Positions 6,690-8,390 of a stretch of DNA of 8,390 bases are shown here, one piece after another. The notes under the pieces were generated by a model that had not been told where the DNA came from, made no database searches, and saw nothing but the letters and a program-made list of their open reading frames with translations. The translations under genes were made by a program, and so were the position numbers. The DNA is from Akkermansiaceae bacterium (GTDB taxonomy: Bacteria; Verrucomicrobiota; Verrucomicrobiia; Verrucomicrobiales; Akkermansiaceae): positions 1 through 8,390 of the forward strand of contig JALZUH010000157.1 of the NCBI GenBank assembly GCA_023301645.1, given 5' to 3'. Within the stretch, counting starts at the first letter, position 1. Each line of letters begins with the position of its first letter.

Positions 6690-7853
6690 TTATTGGCTGT
6701 GTGATGACTTTGCCTTGCCTGAGGGCAGGGTTACTATGAAGTCGCCGCGTTCTTTAAGCAGAGGTGCGACAGTGGGGCGACTTACGAGGTAGACTTGACC
6801 TTGAAACTTGGAGGCAGCCTTTAGCTTGGCTTGTTTTTGAGGGTTTACTGATTGCTCCGAGCCAAGGGGAGAGAGGTCGGTGACTTCGAGGCTGAGTAGG
6901 TATTTGGGGTCTTGTGGGTCGGAGGTCGCCTCTGGCCAGCAGTGAACGCGGTAGCTAATACCGTCTTCGGTGTGAATGGTGGCAGTTCTCTTGAGCTTGC
7001 CGTCTAGCTTAGATGTTTTTTGAGCTTGCTGCTTGCTTATAACGTCGATGAAGCGCGGAGAGTGGAAGAGCTTGATAAATGCATTGGTGGAGGTGAGCTT
7101 GATGATTTCATTAGCAGCCATGCCCTCGAGTGTGATTTGCCCATTGGCTGTTGGGTTGCCGTCGGGCTTGAGTTTTTTGACAAGCTTCCACGGAGTGAAG
7201 GTTTGGTCGTTGGGGGCCGTTACGGCGATAGATTTGATGTCGTTAACTTTAAAGAATTGGTGGTCGAGCCAGTCTTTGGGGTCAGCCGTGATACCGGGGA
7301 ATCTCTCACGAATGCTGTAGACACCACTGTCGTCGCCGACCACGCGGATGAATCTCCCCATGGCTTGGTTATTACCGCTGAATTTACCAAGGAATACTTC
7401 AGCGAGTTTGGTGTTGTGCTGGTCAAAGATGGTGATGTGGGTGCCTGTTTCTTGGTCGAGGCTGGAGCCGTGGGAAGGGGCGCTTTCTGATAGGCCAAAT
7501 CGGTTGTAGTGGCTGCTTTGGCAGGGGTAACTTTGGGCGATTTTAATACTATTGAGTGTTCCTAGTAGGTTTCTGAGAAGGTTGTAGTTAATGGTGTGGT
7601 TTGCCCTATTTGCGACACCCCAGTGGGGTCTTTGTATGTCATCACTGAGTCGTTTTAGATCTGTGGACTGGTCGCCTCGGCTGATGGTGATACGGGCGGC
7701 TTCTGTGATGGGAAGTTTCTCAAGGAGTGGGTCGCCAGCCTTGAGCTGGGTGTTTTGTATGGCCTGTGTGTTATTTTTGAACGCTACGGTGTAGGTTACG
7801 ATACCTAGGAGGATTGTAGTGACCCAGAGGATGATGACGGTGCGTGATTTCAT
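6690..7853 (-). CDS. Membrane-anchored DUF4340 domain protein of a GldG-type ABC transporter locus
   Basis: This 387-residue protein has one N-terminal membrane segment (about 6-24, VIILWVTTILLGIVTYTVAF) and a large soluble region predicted to lie outside the cytoplasm. The soluble part shows DUF4340 features: ITISRGDQSTDLKRLSDDIQRPHWGVANR (ligand-like beta strands ending in the W.V motif), a LLRNLLGTLNSIKIAQS helix, NRFGLSE, a FLGKFSGNNQAMGRFIRVVGDDSGVYSI segment, then WLDHQFFKVNDIKSIAV. Proteins with this domain are usually encoded directly after a GldG/ABC_transp_aux gene and an ABC permease/ATPase pair. Here the gene starts 30 bases after the stop codon of a GldG-like gene, so an operon is likely. 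The molecular role of DUF4340 is unknown. The C-terminal tail (about 375-387) is Ser/Lys-rich and probably disordered. The ATG at 7853 is chosen because it directly precedes the membrane segment; no Shine-Dalgarno sequence is seen. Confidence 0.85.
   Translation of the reverse strand: MKSRTVIILWVTTILLGIVTYTVAFKNNTQAIQNTQLKAGDPLLEKLPITEAARITISRGDQSTDLKRLSDDIQRPHWGVANRANHTINYNLLRNLLGTLNSIKIAQSYPCQSSHYNRFGLSESAPSHGSSLDQETGTHITIFDQHNTKLAEVFLGKFSGNNQAMGRFIRVVGDDSGVYSIRERFPGITADPKDWLDHQFFKVNDIKSIAVTAPNDQTFTPWKLVKKLKPDGNPTANGQITLEGMAANEIIKLTSTNAFIKLFHSPRFIDVISKQQAQKTSKLDGKLKRTATIHTEDGISYRVHCWPEATSDPQDPKYLLSLEVTDLSPLGSEQSVNPQKQAKLKAASKFQGQVYLVSRPTVAPLLKERGDFIVTLPSGKAKSSHSQ
6713..6730 (+). terminator. 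Short GC-rich hairpin near convergent gene ends, weak terminator candidate
   Basis: CCTTGCC (6713-6719) and GGCAGGG (6724-6730) can form a 7-base-pair stem with one G-U pair and a TGAG loop. It lies 35 bases after the stop codon of the GT9 gene and inside the 3' end of the opposing DUF4340 gene. The two convergent genes are only 11 bases apart, so any terminator for either must overlap coding sequence. No U tract follows on either strand, so intrinsic termination is doubtful. Confidence 0.2.
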
Positions 7854-7883
7854 AAGGAAATAGGTGAAATAGCTCGGGTGGGC

Positions 7884-8390
7884 TTAGTGGGCGCGGGTGG
7901 TCTTTCTGCGGCGAAGCCAGACACAGATACCGACGCTGGCGGTGAGTGCTGGTGTGGTGGCTACGGTCAGCCATGTGAGCTTGGCGTAGAGTTTGTCTTT
8001 CTTGGCTTGGAGGCCTTTTTGCTTTTCTCGCAGGTCTCTACTGAGTCTGACTTGCTGCTCTTGGAGCTGGGTGATTTTCTCTTCTTGCTCTGGATTAAGC
8101 ACGAGTGCGTCACTTTCTTTCTTTTCGGTTTGTAGTGCTTGGAGCTGGCTAATGATACTGTCCATTTCTACGCGGGCTAATTTAACATCATCTTGGAGCT
8201 CTTGGGCGAAGGATGTTTCCATTTCCTTGATGACGGTGAATGGTCGGATGGATGAGGCTCTGCTTCGTGAGCCAATGAGATGCTTGGAGCCAGTGCATTG
8301 GTCGAGGATGTTCTGAAGTAGGGCTGCATTATTATTGAGTGCTCGGTAGCCGTCTCCATTAGCGGCAAAGCAGGCTTGGTCGAAAAGGAA
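7884..8390 (-). CDS. GldG-like ABC-transporter auxiliary protein, C-terminal part (5' end beyond window)
   Basis: The frame is open from the right edge (base 8390) to the TAG/TAA-type stop at 7884-7886, giving the last 168 residues of a longer protein. An internal Met at 8222 could be mistaken for a start, but the upstream residues read NGDGYRALNNNAALLQNILDQC and then GSRSR....RPFTVIKEME. This is the typical end of the GldG/ABC_transp_aux soluble domain, where the N.......L..L.G.......RSR....RPF pattern recurs. A long, strongly predicted coiled coil follows (about residues 56-135, rich in Gln, Glu, Lys and Leu heptads). After it comes one membrane segment (about 139-158, WLTVATTPALTASVGICVWL) and a basic tail RRRKTTRAH that should face the cytoplasm. 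Full-length relatives usually have N-terminal membrane segments and work with ABC permeases in gliding or unknown transport systems. The DUF4340 gene follows after 30 bases, consistent with a shared operon. Confidence 0.85.
   Translation of the reverse strand, partial: FLFDQACFAANGDGYRALNNNAALLQNILDQCTGSKHLIGSRSRASSIRPFTVIKEMETSFAQELQDDVKLARVEMDSIISQLQALQTEKKESDALVLNPEQEEKITQLQEQQVRLSRDLREKQKGLQAKKDKLYAKLTWLTVATTPALTASVGICVWLRRRKTTRAH

Noticed and set aside
7020..7498. Plus-strand frame of 156 codons and smaller ones inside the DUF4340 gene
   Set aside because: No recognisable domain, and fully covered by the DUF4340 frame, which has a membrane anchor and operon context.
7884..8222. A stand-alone 112-residue coiled-coil membrane protein starting at 8222
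   Set aside because: The frame continues upstream without a stop to the window edge, and the added residues match the end of the GldG-type soluble domain; the Met at 8222 is internal.
1..8390. CRISPR array, tRNA or rRNA gene, insertion sequence, or prophage signs
   Set aside because: No regularly spaced repeats, cloverleaf-like segments, transposase motifs or terminal inverted repeats were seen, and nearly all bases are covered by ordinary genes.

Overview
The window looks like the chromosome of a Gram-negative bacterium with an outer membrane. Supporting signs are an LPS-type family 9 glycosyltransferase, a lipobox lipoprotein and a periplasmic Deg/HtrA protease. The combination of GTP-dependent PEP carboxykinase, a GldG/DUF4340 gene pair and start codons without recognisable Shine-Dalgarno sequences fits the PVC group best, perhaps Verrucomicrobiota (Akkermansiaceae/Rubritalea-like). 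That placement is an inference from gene content. Coding density is very high and no intergenic stretch exceeds about 115 bases.

Layout from left to right. At 1-1650 (minus) is a GTP-type phosphoenolpyruvate carboxykinase whose C-terminus runs off the left edge. A 103-base divergent intergenic region with a 9-bp inverted repeat separates it from a small alpha/beta hydrolase at 1754-2359 (plus). That hydrolase converges, with 3 bases between the stop codons, on a two-gene minus-strand unit. The upstream member (3950-5485) is a secreted Deg-type serine protease with an intact His-Asp-Ser triad. The downstream member (2363-3895) is a lipoprotein paralogue of almost identical length with the same layout, in which all three catalytic residues are replaced. 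An AT-rich divergent region follows, then a plus-strand heptosyltransferase-like GT9 gene (5599-6678). This converges on another minus-strand unit: a membrane-anchored DUF4340 protein (6690-7853), preceded by the C-terminal part of a GldG-type ABC-transporter auxiliary protein (7884 to the right edge).

How the genes may work together. The Deg protease and its inactive lipoprotein partner are probably co-transcribed. They could form a mixed assembly in which a membrane-tethered, PDZ-bearing pseudoprotease anchors, scaffolds or regulates the active enzyme. This is the most noteworthy feature of the window. The GldG-like and DUF4340 proteins are expected to work with ABC transporter genes beyond the right edge. 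The PEP carboxykinase, hydrolase and glycosyltransferase appear to be independent housekeeping or envelope functions.
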